Positions 18,142 to 27,890 are shown, counted from the first letter of the stretch. The stretch is 64,000 nt of DNA from Gammaproteobacteria bacterium (GCA_029862045.1 JAOTYE010000001.1:62001-126000); one strand, 5' to 3'. Numbers and translations are program-made. Notes: generated by a model not told the origin, from the sequence alone.

Positions 18142-18628
18142 GAGACTTTCCTCCCTCTGCGCGGGATGTTCGTTGTCAAATGGGAAACGGAAACGTTTAC
18201 AGCGGCGCGGGACGGGGCAGAAAAGAGCAACGATGCATGCCGGCACACTTGGGCCCCGGCGGTTAATGCTGGAATACTGTGTGGTACTCCCTGGCGCATT
18301 TCGTTGTCCTTGTTTCCCCTGGCCGCGGCCCGTCGGCCGTGGCGCGTCGCTGACGGAACTGTCCGACATTCGGGTTCGGATCTTTTGTTCCGTATCGGGG
18401 TGAATACTGCAACGACCCGGCGCTCCGGGCTTCATGCATGCGGTCAGAATTCGCCCGTCCCGTGGACTAGAACTGAGCTAACCCTTCGGCTAGGCGAGTG
18501 CCGGCGGCTGACGCGCCATCTGGCGCGCCAGTCAGAGAAAAAGATCGTGAAAAGCGGAGTACACCCTGCCGCTGACGTCTCAATCAGTCGTGCAAGATGT
18601 ACTCCGTGCCATGAAGGCTATGCTTGTG
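18142..18628 (-). other. 487-bp intergenic leader upstream of the giant oxidase
   Basis: No coding sequence with a credible start was found. The visible signals are a strong ribosome-binding site (GGGAGGAAAG) just before 18141, an imperfect GC-rich inverted repeat at 18508-18535 (GACGCGCCA / TGGCGCGCCAGTC), and a distal 9-bp dyad treated separately. No convincing -35/-10 pair could be placed, so the oxidase may also be read from the promoter upstream of the small secreted gene. Confidence 0.5.
18555..18606 (-). terminator. Possible terminator or attenuator after the small secreted gene
   Basis: CGGAGTACA (18555-18563) is perfectly complementary to TGTACTCCG (18598-18606), 23 nt past the stop of the 18629-19198 gene. 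On the minus strand the stem is followed by CTTTTCACG. The 34-nt loop is long for an intrinsic terminator, so a partial terminator or an attenuator before the oxidase gene is possible. Confidence 0.4.
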
Positions 18629-19198
18629 TTACTGGCAGAGGTCAGCCTTGAAAACGTTCAGCTCGGCGACCTCGTCGCGATCCCAGGTCTCAGGATCGTC
18701 GCTGCAACGAGCGATAAATCCCTCGTCCTGGTTGTTATGGTCGTCGGTAATCCAGACCGTGACCTGGGCGTTGACGGACCTGGCCCATGCCGAAAGCGTA
18801 GGAGTGGCATCGGCAGCCGCCGTACACAGGGGACGGGTTGAGGAAACGTTTGCCACGCCATCCTGCAACACGGGAACGGGGTCTGGTGTGTCCGGATCAC
18901 CGATGTTGTAGCGACCAGGGCCTTTTCCCTTCTCCTGAGCCTGGATTGTCACGCTTTTCAGCGTGGCGTCCCCGAGTACGCTACTCGTATCGGTGATGGT
19001 CGTTTCGACCCGGATTGCCGCGTCCGTTTTGTTGTTTTCTTCCAGGTAGCAAATGCTGAAAACAGTGATGCTGCCCTTGGGGCCATTCTTAACTGCCTTG
19101 CCAGGTCCGGCAAACACATTACTCGACAGGACCAGAGCCAGTACCAGTGACACCGGAGTGGCGATTCCCATCCATTTATTCTTATGCTGTTTATTCAT
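18629..19198 (-). CDS. Small secreted protein of unknown function, upstream of the giant oxidase
   Basis: 189 residues, not recognised. A classical signal peptide (VSLVLALVLSSNVFAGPGKA) is followed by a beta-rich mature part: ITVFSICYLEENN, AAIRVETTITDTS and QVTVWITDDHNN read as an Ig-like or beta-sandwich fold. Four mature cysteines (near residues 53, 119, 175 and 188) could form two disulfides. It lies in the same direction as, and 487 bp upstream of, the giant oxidase and may be co-transcribed with it. It has a 5' leader with unusual secondary structure. A secreted accessory or substrate-presenting protein is conjecture. Confidence 0.75.
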   Translation of the reverse strand: MNKQHKNKWMGIATPVSLVLALVLSSNVFAGPGKAVKNGPKGSITVFSICYLEENNKTDAAIRVETTITDTSSVLGDATLKSVTIQAQEKGKGPGRYNIGDPDTPDPVPVLQDGVANVSSTRPLCTAAADATPTLSAWARSVNAQVTVWITDDHNNQDEGFIARCSDDPETWDRDEVAELNVFKADLCQ

Positions 19199-19344
19199 GT
19201 CAATTCACTCCTCAAGGAGATTTTTTTAATCGTAAGATGAGTTCACAACCCCTGGTCGTCTGGAACAGACGATTGCTTCATCATCTTGATGAATAAACAC
19301 CGAGGTGGGTTGTGCAGCGGACTGGTGTTTGTAGCGCAATTATA
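19199..19344 (-). ncRNA. Structured 5' leader (three-way-junction-like) of the small secreted gene
   Basis: On the minus strand a closing 8-bp stem, CACAACCC with GGGTTGTG (19307-19314 with 19244-19251), encloses two perfect hairpins: TTCATCA/TGATGAA (19277-19293) and CGTCTG/CAGACG (19257-19271, 3-nt loop). Beyond the closing stem, CTCC-TTGA-GGAG can fold over the ribosome-binding site of the gene starting at 19198. A -10-like TATAAT lies at 19339-19344. The layout resembles a riboswitch with a sequestering platform; no known class was recognised. Confidence 0.42.
19339..19344 (-). promoter_or_regulatory. Probable -10 element for the small secreted gene
   Basis: TATAAT on the minus strand, about 140 nt upstream of the start codon at 19198. 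At 17-bp spacing the -35 position (GTCGCC) is poor, which would suit an activated promoter. The dyad at 19413-19432 lies about 90 bp upstream of the expected transcription start. Confidence 0.45.
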
Positions 19345-19547
19345 AGCGTCGGGGCGCCACCGGCGACATCATGCGGCAGATCAGAAGATACCGGTACTGC
19401 GGATCAGATCTGACCTGTCCTTTCGGACAGGCTCGTCAGGAGCAGGGCCGGTAAGGGCTGGCGCGGCCGCGCGACCCTTTTTGCCGCCTGAAGCAGGCGG
19501 TCTCGATTAAGGCTGCGGGTGTCCCGGACCGATATTATGTCCAGACC
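19345..19547. other. Intergenic region between fabB stop and the small-secreted-gene promoter
   Basis: No gene seen. It contains a perfect hairpin CCGCCTG-AAG-CAGGCGG at 19484-19500 whose only T-run lies on the 5' side of the plus strand, so it is not a canonical terminator for fabB. It also contains the 20-bp dyad at 19413-19432. Confidence 0.5.
19413..19432. promoter_or_regulatory. 20-bp dyad related to the one upstream of sco1
   Basis: ACCTGTCCTTTCGGACAGGC shares its first 11 bases and the ACAGG right arm, at the same spacing, with 3574-3593. The inner CCTGTCC/GGACAGG arms are perfect. As RNA on the minus strand the same sequence would be a GAAA-tetraloop hairpin, so it could act as DNA operator or as a fabB 3' hairpin. 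Confidence 0.38.
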
Positions 19548-20759
<1,212 letters not shown>

Positions 20760-20768
20760 TGCTTTGTC

Positions 20769-21320
20769 CTAGAAATCGTCAGTAGAAGTGAACAAACCGA
20801 CTCGAAGATCTTCTGCCGTGTAGATCTCGCGACCGTCAACGGACATCGTGGCATCGGCGATCGCCATATTCAACTTGCGTGTGATGACGCGCTTGATGTC
20901 GATCTGATAAGTGACCAATTTGGCTTTTCGCAGCACCTGACCCGTGAACTTGACCTTGCCCGAGCCGAGCGCCCTGCCCCTGCCCGGCAAGTCTCTCCAA
21001 ACGAGGAAAAACCCGACGAGTTGCCACATCGCGTCAAGGCCGAGACAGCCCGGCATGACGGGATCGCCCTCAAAATGGCAGTCGAAAAACCAAAGGTCGG
21101 GCCGGACGTCGAGCTCGGCTTTGATTTCACCCTTGCCGAATTTGCCACCGTCATTCGAAATATGCGGGATGCGGTCGAACATGAGCATCGGGGGCAGCGG
21201 CAGGCGGCCGTTGGATGGCCCGAACATCTTGCCGTGGGCACACTCGAGGAGGTCCTCGTAGCTGAACGAATTTGGCCGTCCTGTCGATTCGAGGGCAGCT
21301 GTGTTGCTTGCATTGGTCAT
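20769..21320 (-). CDS. fabA: 3-hydroxydecanoyl-ACP dehydratase/isomerase
   Basis: A 183-residue enzyme that dehydrates 3-hydroxydecanoyl-ACP and isomerises the trans-2 to the cis-3 product, opening the unsaturated branch of fatty acid synthesis. The active-site loop [21 protein letters not shown] is intact, with its catalytic His. The start at 21320 (MTNASN) is chosen because GGAGAGA lies just upstream; the frame is open 12 codons further. It sits first in a fabA-fabB operon. Product length is slightly above E. coli FabA because of an N-terminal extension. Confidence 0.95.
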   Translation of the reverse strand: MTNASNTAALESTGRPNSFSYEDLLECAHGKMFGPSNGRLPLPPMLMFDRIPHISNDGGKFGKGEIKAELDVRPDLWFFDCHFEGDPVMPGCLGLDAMWQLVGFFLVWRDLPGRGRALGSGKVKFTGQVLRKAKLVTYQIDIKRVITRKLNMAIADATMSVDGREIYTAEDLRVGLFTSTDDF

Positions 21321-21458
21321 TGTCTCTCCAGCGCACCGGCGGCTGGTTGGGGTCATTGCGCAGGTATGCGCATTTTCGCTATCACGATGTTACCGATTGG
21401 GAGGGGCCGGGGCTTTCGAATACGCGCCAATGTGGAAGTGGGGGCCCTGCTGGCGTCT

Positions 21459-23168
21459 TTACCGGGTTGGAAAATCCATCTTGTCCACGATCGCCTGGAA
21501 CCGCGGTTCGTGCCGGATAGGATCGAACGCGGGCGCGGTTGGCAAAAAGATCATATTCGACGATCGTTGCCGATAGCTTATTTCGATCTCATCCAGAGCG
21601 CACTCGATATCTTCCAGACCCATGCAGGCGAAAGCGATGAATAGCGGATCGACGTTGACACCGGTAGGAGGGTTTCGCAGCGTGCCGAGGATTTGTCTGG
21701 CCTCCTCCTTCCGGCCCGCTAGACCATACGTCCACGCACAGGTCGGAGTCAGCATCCGATGAAAACGTCCACCAATTTCACCGGCCAGGGCATCACACTG
21801 ATTTGCGGCCAGTTCGAACTGGCCGTTTAGCACGTTGTCCCATGAGATGACTATTCGCGCGTAGAAGAACGGTGGCGCCAGTGCTATCGCTTGCTCCAGA
21901 TGCCTGATCGAATCATCCGGCCGCCGACAGTGGAAATTGTAAACACCAAGATTGAAGTGCATGGATGGATTGAATGGGTCACGCTCGCGCGCCGATTCCA
22001 GCAGGGCCAGCCCGCCATCACAATCCTTGTGTATCAGGACGCGGAACCCACCGTACATGGCCAGGCCGTCAGCATTGTTCGGGTCCAGTTCGAGCCCACG
22101 CTCGAATTCGGCCTCTGCAGCCTGCCAGTCCCATTCAAACTGGTACAGCACGCGTGCCATCGCGATTCTCGCATGCACCAGTTCGGGATCCAGTTCCACT
22201 GCTTTTTGCGCCAGCCAGCGTGCCCGCAAATAGGCATCGCCGTGCGTAACGTGCAATGACAGTGCCAGGGTAGAGTACATCTCAGAGAGGAAGGCGTAGC
22301 CCGGCGCGAATGACGGATCGAGTTCGATGACTCGCTCGGCGGCCTGGATAGCCTCTTCCCCACTACTAGCGCGCATGATTCGTACTTTCAGATACGCCTC
22401 CAACGCCTCCGGCTCAACGCGTTTGCGTTCTCGCTCCTGCATGACTGGTGCATCCATGCTGGCACCTATGCCACGGACCATCGCCCGGGCCGCATCGCCC
22501 TGTAGCGCGAGCACATCTTGCATGTTTCCTTCGAAGCTATCGGCCCACAGGTGATGATCGGTCGCGGCCTCGATTAGCTGCGCGGTGATGCGTACGCGGT
22601 TTCCGGAACGAAGCACGGATCCTTCCACGATCGCATCCACGCCAAGTTCACTGGCGATCTCGGGCAGCGTCTTGCTGGTGCCCTTGTACCGCATCACCGA
22701 CGTGCGGGAGATGACCTTGAATGCCGCAAGCTCGCTTAGTTCGGCGATCAATGCTTCGGTCATTCCGGCGGCAAAGTAGTCCTGATCAGGATCAGCGGAA
22801 AGATTGTCGAGCGGCAAAACCGCGAGGGCCTTGATTCCGTCCGGTGAGGCGGGTGGAGAATAAGGTGCTTCCGGTTCCGACGGTACCAGCCAGACGAGTA
22901 CGGCCACGATCAAAACAGCCAATGCGCTCGCACCGACGTATCGCCGCGCCTTGCGCCCGAGATCCCGCGACCAGGCGAGGTACATCGCCACGGGAAAACC
23001 GGCGATAAAAAGAATGGCGAGATACTTGCTGGCAACGTCCGCCGCACGCTCGCCCCAGAGCGCGTCGATCAGAAATGCAAGTATCTCGGTCCCGCCCCAG
23101 GCGATCGCAATATACAAGGCGGCCGTTTGAAAGACATTGCGGCGCTTGAGTTCTTTGACGATAGCCAT
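21459..23168 (-). CDS. Membrane-anchored TolB-N/TPR protein
   Basis: 569 residues. Three predicted membrane helices lie in the first 120 residues (ALYIAIAWGGTEILAFLI; AILFIAGFPVAMYLAW; ALAVLIVAVLVWLV). A domain resembling the TolB N-terminal or FlgO-like fold seen in adenylate-cyclase-associated TPR proteins follows (IKALAVLPLDNLSADPDQDYFAAGMTEAL...VDAIVEGSVLRSGNRVRI). About 300 residues of TPR helices complete it (LEAYLKVRIMRASSGEEAIQAAERVIELDPSFAPGYAFL and later repeats). No cyclase catalytic domain or DNA-binding domain is present. Expanded families of such proteins occur in some gammaproteobacteria; function unknown, perhaps protein-complex assembly. Start at 23168 (MAIVKELKRRNVF) matches the family N terminus. 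Confidence 0.8.
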   Translation of the reverse strand: MAIVKELKRRNVFQTAALYIAIAWGGTEILAFLIDALWGERAADVASKYLAILFIAGFPVAMYLAWSRDLGRKARRYVGASALAVLIVAVLVWLVPSEPEAPYSPPASPDGIKALAVLPLDNLSADPDQDYFAAGMTEALIAELSELAAFKVISRTSVMRYKGTSKTLPEIASELGVDAIVEGSVLRSGNRVRITAQLIEAATDHHLWADSFEGNMQDVLALQGDAARAMVRGIGASMDAPVMQERERKRVEPEALEAYLKVRIMRASSGEEAIQAAERVIELDPSFAPGYAFLSEMYSTLALSLHVTHGDAYLRARWLAQKAVELDPELVHARIAMARVLYQFEWDWQAAEAEFERGLELDPNNADGLAMYGGFRVLIHKDCDGGLALLESARERDPFNPSMHFNLGVYNFHCRRPDDSIRHLEQAIALAPPFFYARIVISWDNVLNGQFELAANQCDALAGEIGGRFHRMLTPTCAWTYGLAGRKEEARQILGTLRNPPTGVNVDPLFIAFACMGLEDIECALDEIEISYRQRSSNMIFLPTAPAFDPIRHEPRFQAIVDKMDFPTR

Positions 23169-23297
23169 GGCTGGGTTCGCTGACGTATGCGTCCACAATT
23201 ATAAGTACTTGCGACCGACCCGGCCTTTCGGCTTACCCCTATTTCTCAGGATTCACGCTGGTGCTATTTCTTTGAGGCAGAGCATTGTTTTAGGGGA

Positions 23298-23765
23298 ATG
23301 CTGTTGATATCAGAACGCAGTGTTGGCGATTGGCTCATACAGGTCCCAGGCTGGCTGTTGCTGGCCTATCTGATCTACGCCCAGGCGATTCCAGCATTCA
23401 GTTATGAACTTGGTGTCCAAATGGGCACGCAGGAATCCGCCGACCAGGTGACTGCCGTCGGCACCGCATACTGGTACGGCTTCGCGTTCGGCGACCTTGT
23501 CATTTACATACCACTACTCGCTGCCGGCCTGACAGGACTCTGGAAACTGCACGACTGGGGCCGGTTTGTGATGGGCGCGGCACTCGGTATCACGGTGTAC
23601 TGGCCAGTCGTGTCATTGGCGGCCGTGGTCAAAGCTCGCGGCGCCGCGGGCTGGAATCTGAATGACGAAACGGCTTACTGGATCGTGCTGCCGCTCATCA
23701 CTCTCTGGGGGCTCTGGGGCCTTTGGTGGGTCGTTCGCCTCAGGTCTTATCGTAGTCCAGAATGA
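23298..23765 (+). CDS. Small polytopic membrane protein of unknown function
   Basis: 155 residues with about four predicted membrane helices (VPGWLLLAYLIYAQAIPAF; YGFAFGDLVIYIPLLAAGLTGLW; MGAALGITVYWPVVSLAAV; YWIVLPLITLWGLWGLWWVV). AGGGGA precedes the ATG. It is divergent from the TPR gene with a 129-bp shared upstream region, and its 3' end overlaps the paaE stop tail-to-tail by 26 bp. No family was recognised; no catalytic residues stand out. Confidence 0.7.
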   Translation: MLLISERSVGDWLIQVPGWLLLAYLIYAQAIPAFSYELGVQMGTQESADQVTAVGTAYWYGFAFGDLVIYIPLLAAGLTGLWKLHDWGRFVMGAALGITVYWPVVSLAAVVKARGAAGWNLNDETAYWIVLPLITLWGLWGLWWVVRLRSYRSPE

Positions 23766-24810
23766 CAGCGTCACTGACCGGACGTGACTGACACGCGAGT
23801 ATGAATCCCTTTTCGACTTCCCAGGATTCGAGGCCGTAGTTGGTCGCCATCGTGACCTCGCCGTCACGCACGTGACAGCGACAGGTGGCGCATACGCCAC
23901 CTTTGCACGAATACGGTAATTCGATGCCGTGTTCAGCCGCAGCATCGACCATGTTTTCGTCGCCGCGCTGCATTGCAAATTCTTTCTTGTGACCATCCAT
24001 GATCACCGTCACAGTCGCCTGATTCGCCGTTTTAATCGTGACAGATGCCTTCGCCTTGCCCCCCTTGCGTGGCACACCAAAGCGTTCGGCATGCACGCTT
24101 GCCTTGTCGAACCCAAGGGCAACGAGCGTCTCGGTGACGGTCTTGATCATCGTGTCGGGGCCGCAGACGAACGCCTCGACCGGGTCCAGACCGGCACAGA
24201 ATCGTTCATACAACTCCCGAACTTTGTCTGCATCAAGGCGCCCTGCCGCGATCGGAAACTCCTGGTCTTCCTGGCTGAATACGAAGTGCAATTGCAGGCG
24301 CTCAGGATACAAATTCTTGAGCGCGTACAGATCCTCGATGAACATTGTCGTCGACTGTTTGCGGTTGCCATAGAACAAGACGAAACGGCTGTGCGGCTCG
24401 ATTTGTAATACGGACTTGATCATCGACAGCACCGGAGTGATACCACTTCCGGCGGCGAAGCCGATGTAATCTTTCGCATTCGCTGCATCGAGATCGACAT
24501 GAAACTGCCCGGTCGGCGGCATTGCGTCGAGCGTGTCGCCGACAGCAAGTTCGTTTGCTGCAAACTCCGAGAACTGCCCGCCCGGTTGCACGCGAACGCC
24601 GATCTCGAGCGGCCGTTCGCCCTGACCGGAGCAGATACTGTAGGTGCGGCGCAGCTTTTTGCCGTCGACCGTAGTCTGAAATGGCAGGTGCTGGCCGGGC
24701 AGAAACTCGTACTCGCTCGCGAATTCCTCCGGCACGCTCAATGCTATGCGCACCGAGTCTTTGGTCTCGCGGTCGAGCCGTTCAATAGTGAGTGGGTGAA
24801 ACTGTCTCAT
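23740..24810 (-). CDS. paaE: Phenylacetyl-CoA epoxidase, NADPH-dependent reductase subunit
   Basis: 356 residues. A ferredoxin-NADP reductase-like half (FAD motif RTYSICSG, nucleotide region GFAAGSGITPVLSMIKS, FVCGPDTMI) is followed by a plant-type 2Fe-2S domain with CKGGVCATCRC and a fourth Cys in ILACQS. It passes electrons from NADPH to the diiron PaaA subunit for ring epoxidation of phenylacetyl-CoA. It is last in paaX-I-A-B-C-D-E, starting directly after the paaD stop. Confidence 0.95.
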   Translation of the reverse strand: MRQFHPLTIERLDRETKDSVRIALSVPEEFASEYEFLPGQHLPFQTTVDGKKLRRTYSICSGQGERPLEIGVRVQPGGQFSEFAANELAVGDTLDAMPPTGQFHVDLDAANAKDYIGFAAGSGITPVLSMIKSVLQIEPHSRFVLFYGNRKQSTTMFIEDLYALKNLYPERLQLHFVFSQEDQEFPIAAGRLDADKVRELYERFCAGLDPVEAFVCGPDTMIKTVTETLVALGFDKASVHAERFGVPRKGGKAKASVTIKTANQATVTVIMDGHKKEFAMQRGDENMVDAAAEHGIELPYSCKGGVCATCRCHVRDGEVTMATNYGLESWEVEKGFILACQSRPVSDAVILDYDKT

Positions 24811-25299
24811 CTAGATGCACTTGAAGTATTCGAAGGGTTCGAGGCAGTCGATGCACTTATACGACGCCTTGCACGCGGTCGAACCAAACTCGCTGACAAC
24901 CGCAGTATTGACGGAATCGCAGCGCGGACACGCGATATTGCGATTGCCCTGCAACAACTCGCGTTTGCTCGCGCCCTGCTCGGGTGGCGCGATGCCGTAC
25001 TCTTTGAGCTTGTCGCGGCCTTCTTTGCTGATCCAGTCCGTGGTCCAGGGTGGCGACAGCACTCTTTTGATAGAGACATCGACGCCATGCTTGTGCAAGG
25101 TATCGATCACGCTCTGCTCAATGACTTCGGTGGCCGGACATCCCGAATACGTTGGTGTTAGTTCGACGATGACTTGCTCGTCGATGGTCACGCCGCGGAC
25201 GATGCCCAGATCGGCAATCGTCAGCACCGGAATCTCAGGGTCAGGTACTACGCTGAGCCAGTCCAGTACCTGTTCGCGACTGATGCCGATCGCTACCAA
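24811..25299 (-). CDS. paaD: Phenylacetyl-CoA epoxidase assembly protein PaaD (MIP18/DUF59)
   Basis: 162 residues: an N-terminal DUF59/MIP18 domain (VPDPEIPVLTIADLGIVRGV, TYSGCPATEVIE) and a C-terminal zinc-ribbon-like segment with paired cysteines (IACPRCDS ... CKASYKCIDCLEPFEYFKC). PaaD is required for epoxidase maturation, probably for iron-sulfur or diiron assembly. TTG at 25299 overlaps the paaC stop; no better in-frame start is present. Confidence 0.93.
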   Translation of the reverse strand: MVAIGISREQVLDWLSVVPDPEIPVLTIADLGIVRGVTIDEQVIVELTPTYSGCPATEVIEQSVIDTLHKHGVDVSIKRVLSPPWTTDWISKEGRDKLKEYGIAPPEQGASKRELLQGNRNIACPRCDSVNTAVVSEFGSTACKASYKCIDCLEPFEYFKCI

Positions 25300-26051
25300 G
25301 TCGCACCCGGGTGCGTTCGTTGCAGGTACTGCATCTCCGCAATCATGAAACCAAGGTGTTCGCTATGGCGGCCTTGTTTGCCACCGGACGCCATCCATTG
25401 ATCCTCAGGCATATCGAGAGTTGCCTGACTGATAATCAACTCGACGTTTGTCATCCACTGCGCGTGAATCGCCTCGAGGTGTGGGCCATCGAAAAACTCG
25501 GCGAAAATGCCATCAATCTCATCAGCCGCGAACATCTCGCCCGTGTATGGCCAGAGATTGTCGAGCGAGCCTTGCACACGCTGATGACTCTCCTCGGTAC
25601 CGTCGCCGAGGCGCAGGAACCATTGCGTGTTATGGCGCAGGTGGTAGCGAATCTCTTTCTCGGCACGCGCCGAGATCTCGGCGATCCGGGTATCGGCGCA
25701 CTTCGTCAACGCCTCGAGCTGCAACAGATAGAAGGACTCGAAAAGCACGAGCTTCGTGATTGAGTCGCCAAAGTGCCCGTTCGGCTGCTCGATCAGCAGG
25801 AAGTTTCTGAATTCATTTTCGTCGCGCAGGAATGCAAAATCATCTTCACCGCGACCGTTGCCTTCGATTTCACCGGCATAGGTGTAGAACATGCGCGCCT
25901 GGCCGATGAAGTCCAGCGCGAAGTTCGCATTGGCCAGCTCTTCCTCGAGTTCCGGGTAGGCCGCAACGAGCTCGACCATGCGCTGGCCAAGGATCAACGC
26001 GTTATCGCCAAGCCGTGAAACGTAAGCGAGCAATGCCTGGTCGGCGTTCAC
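25293..26051 (-). CDS. paaC: Phenylacetyl-CoA epoxidase structural subunit PaaC
   Basis: 252 residues of a ferritin-like helical fold (LGQRMVELVAAYPELEEELANANFALDFIGQARMF). It pairs with PaaA as its non-catalytic partner in the PaaABCE multicomponent oxygenase. GTG start at 26051 overlaps the paaB stop by 4 bp (GTGA). Length and the EKEIRYHLRHNTQWFLRLGDGTEES block are typical of PaaC. Confidence 0.94.
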   Translation of the reverse strand: MNADQALLAYVSRLGDNALILGQRMVELVAAYPELEEELANANFALDFIGQARMFYTYAGEIEGNGRGEDDFAFLRDENEFRNFLLIEQPNGHFGDSITKLVLFESFYLLQLEALTKCADTRIAEISARAEKEIRYHLRHNTQWFLRLGDGTEESHQRVQGSLDNLWPYTGEMFAADEIDGIFAEFFDGPHLEAIHAQWMTNVELIISQATLDMPEDQWMASGGKQGRHSEHLGFMIAEMQYLQRTHPGATW

Positions 26052-26335
26052 AGGTTCTCCACACCATCAGGCATTTCGTAAAACGTCGGGTGCCGGTAGA
26101 TCTTGTCCTCTGCAGGCTCGAAGAACGCGGCCGACTCGGCCGGGTCCGAGGCAACGATCTGGCTCGAACGGATTACCCAGATGCTCACACCTTCATTGCG
26201 CCGCGTGTACGTGTCGCGCGCCGCATCGAGTGCCATCTGATCGTCAGCCGCATGAATGCTGCCGGCATGCCGGTGACTCAGGCCCGACTTGGCACGGATA
26301 AAGACTTCGTAGAGAGGCCATTCTTTGTTGGTCAT
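26048..26335 (-). CDS. paaB: Phenylacetyl-CoA epoxidase subunit PaaB
   Basis: 95 residues, the usual PaaB length. MTNKEWPLYEVFIRAKSGLSH followed by HAGSIHAADDQMALDAARDTYTRR is diagnostic. PaaB bridges PaaAC dimers in the epoxidase. The start at 26335 is chosen on family alignment; the frame is open upstream to 26488 but that part is unrelated sequence between paaA and paaB. Confidence 0.95.
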   Translation of the reverse strand: MTNKEWPLYEVFIRAKSGLSHRHAGSIHAADDQMALDAARDTYTRRNEGVSIWVIRSSQIVASDPAESAAFFEPAEDKIYRHPTFYEMPDGVENL

Positions 26336-26372
26336 ATCAAATCCTTGTCGCCCGCTGGAGCGGGCTCCTACA

Positions 26373-27362
26373 TCAAGCTGCTTTTGCGGCTCGTTTTTCG
26401 GCGTAGGCGCCGGCCGCTTCGCGGACCCAGGCGCCATCGTCATGAGCTTTGCGGCGTTTCGCCAAACGCTGTTTGTTGCACGGCCCATTACCCTTGATCA
26501 CCTCGATGAATTCCTGCCAGTCGATTTCGCCGTGACCGTAATGGCCCGTCTTCTTATCGAGTACGCATTCATCATCCGGCACCTTGAGGCCCAGGAACTC
26601 GGCTTGCGGCACCGTGACGTCGATGAACTTTTGCCTGAGTTCGTCGTTAGAGAAGCGTTTGATCTTCCACGCCATCGATTGCGCGGAGTGCTTGGAGTCC
26701 TTGTCGCTCGGGCCGAACATCATCAGTGACGGCCACCACCAGCGATTGAGCGCATCCTGCGCCATCGCCTTTTGCTCGGCTGTGCCTTTGCACAACTCGA
26801 CCAGGATGTCGTAGCCCTGGCGCTGGTGGAAACTCTCTTCTTTGCAAATGCGGACCATCGCCCGCGAGTACGGACCGTAAGAGCAACGGCACAGCGGAAT
26901 CTGATTCATGATCGCGGCACCATCGACAAGCCAGCCGATCGCGCCGATATCCGCCCACGTCACTGTCGGGTAATTGAAGATACTCGAGTACTTGGCTTTG
27001 CCGGATAACAAATCACCCACCATCTCATCGCGCGAAACGCCGAGCGTCTCGGCCGCGCTGTAGAGATACAACCCGTGCCCCGCTTCGTCCTGAATTTTCG
27101 CGAGCAAGATCGCCTTGCGTTTTAATGAGGGCGCGCGAGTTAGCCAGTTGCCCTCCGGCTGCATGCCGATTATCTCGGAATGCGCATGCTGCGAGATCTG
27201 CCGAATCAGCGTGCGCCGGTAGGCCTCGGGCATCCAGTCCTTGGCTTCGATCTTCTCCTCGGCATCGACGCGTTTTTGAAACGCAGCGAGGTCGGCGGCA
27301 GCTTCGAGCCCGTCGCCCTTCGCGTCAGATTGTCCTTTTTGATCAAGGCCTTGTGTGTACAT
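26373..27362 (-). CDS. paaA: Phenylacetyl-CoA 1,2-epoxidase catalytic diiron subunit
   Basis: 329 residues with bacterial multicomponent monooxygenase ligands: [21 protein letters not shown] (ExxH) and [15 protein letters not shown] (ExxH) place the diiron centre. It epoxidises phenylacetyl-CoA with O2 and electrons from PaaE; the resulting epoxide is the substrate of the PaaG isomerase and PaaZ hydrolase. First structural gene after paaI. paaG, F, H, J and the ligase paaK are not in this window. Confidence 0.96.
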   Translation of the reverse strand: MYTQGLDQKGQSDAKGDGLEAAADLAAFQKRVDAEEKIEAKDWMPEAYRRTLIRQISQHAHSEIIGMQPEGNWLTRAPSLKRKAILLAKIQDEAGHGLYLYSAAETLGVSRDEMVGDLLSGKAKYSSIFNYPTVTWADIGAIGWLVDGAAIMNQIPLCRCSYGPYSRAMVRICKEESFHQRQGYDILVELCKGTAEQKAMAQDALNRWWWPSLMMFGPSDKDSKHSAQSMAWKIKRFSNDELRQKFIDVTVPQAEFLGLKVPDDECVLDKKTGHYGHGEIDWQEFIEVIKGNGPCNKQRLAKRRKAHDDGAWVREAAGAYAEKRAAKAA

Positions 27363-27444
27363 GAATACAGTCCCGTCGCGTCGTTACGCGTGCCGCGCCA
27401 ATGTGTCACAGATTTTTGATTTATTCAATCGTTTTTGTATCGGT

Positions 27445-27870
27445 TTAGCTGTCGAGCAGGCGCTCGGCCCGACTCACCGAGCGGCCGCGAAACAATGCGA
27501 CGATCTTCTTGTCCTGGTTCAACACTTCGACCGTATAGAAACCAACACGCTCACCGCGCAGTTCCTCACGCGCGACTGCGCGCAGATCGTCGTCGCGTTT
27601 GACCGGACGAAGAAATTCGATATGCCCCGATCCGGCCACGGTGAGATCATCGTAGGCGTTACAGGCGAATGCGAACGCCGAGTCAGCGAGCGTAAAGACA
27701 AGACCGCCATGGCAGATGTCGAAACCGTTCACCATGTCGTCACGCACGCGCATCGTCGCGATCGCGGATCCGGGTTCCGGCACGTGCACCTCGATCCCGA
27801 GCGCCTTCGACGCTTTGTCATTGGCGTACATTTTGTCGGCGCAGGCACGTGCCCGCTCGAGTTCGTCCAT
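27445..27870 (-). CDS. paaI: Hotdog-fold acyl-CoA thioesterase PaaI
   Basis: 141 residues of the PaaI/YdiI hotdog family. GFDICHGGLVFTLADSAFAFACNA carries the catalytic Asp and substrate loop, and a second strand block reads HIEFLRPVKRDDDLRAVA. It hydrolyses dead-end phenylacetyl-CoA or hydroxylated CoA esters to rescue CoA. Start at 27870 (MDELERA) lies 20 bp after the paaX stop; upstream frame is unrelated. Confidence 0.93.
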   Translation of the reverse strand: MDELERARACADKMYANDKASKALGIEVHVPEPGSAIATMRVRDDMVNGFDICHGGLVFTLADSAFAFACNAYDDLTVAGSGHIEFLRPVKRDDDLRAVAREELRGERVGFYTVEVLNQDKKIVALFRGRSVSRAERLLDS

Positions 27871-27890
27871 GTGTGAAGACCTCCGTGGTG

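Noticed and set aside
18141-18435. 98-codon upstream extension of the giant oxidase frame
   Set aside because: A strong ribosome-binding site and signal peptide begin at GTG 18141; the extension has neither and would bury the signal peptide.
18440-18500. tRNA-like string (GGTTAGCTCAGTTC on the minus strand)
   Set aside because: Resembles a D-arm only; no acceptor stem, anticodon arm or T-loop can be folded around it.
19484-19500. Rho-independent terminator for fabB
   Set aside because: The 7-bp hairpin is real, but on the minus strand it is followed by CAAAAAGG rather than a T-run; listed only as a hairpin.
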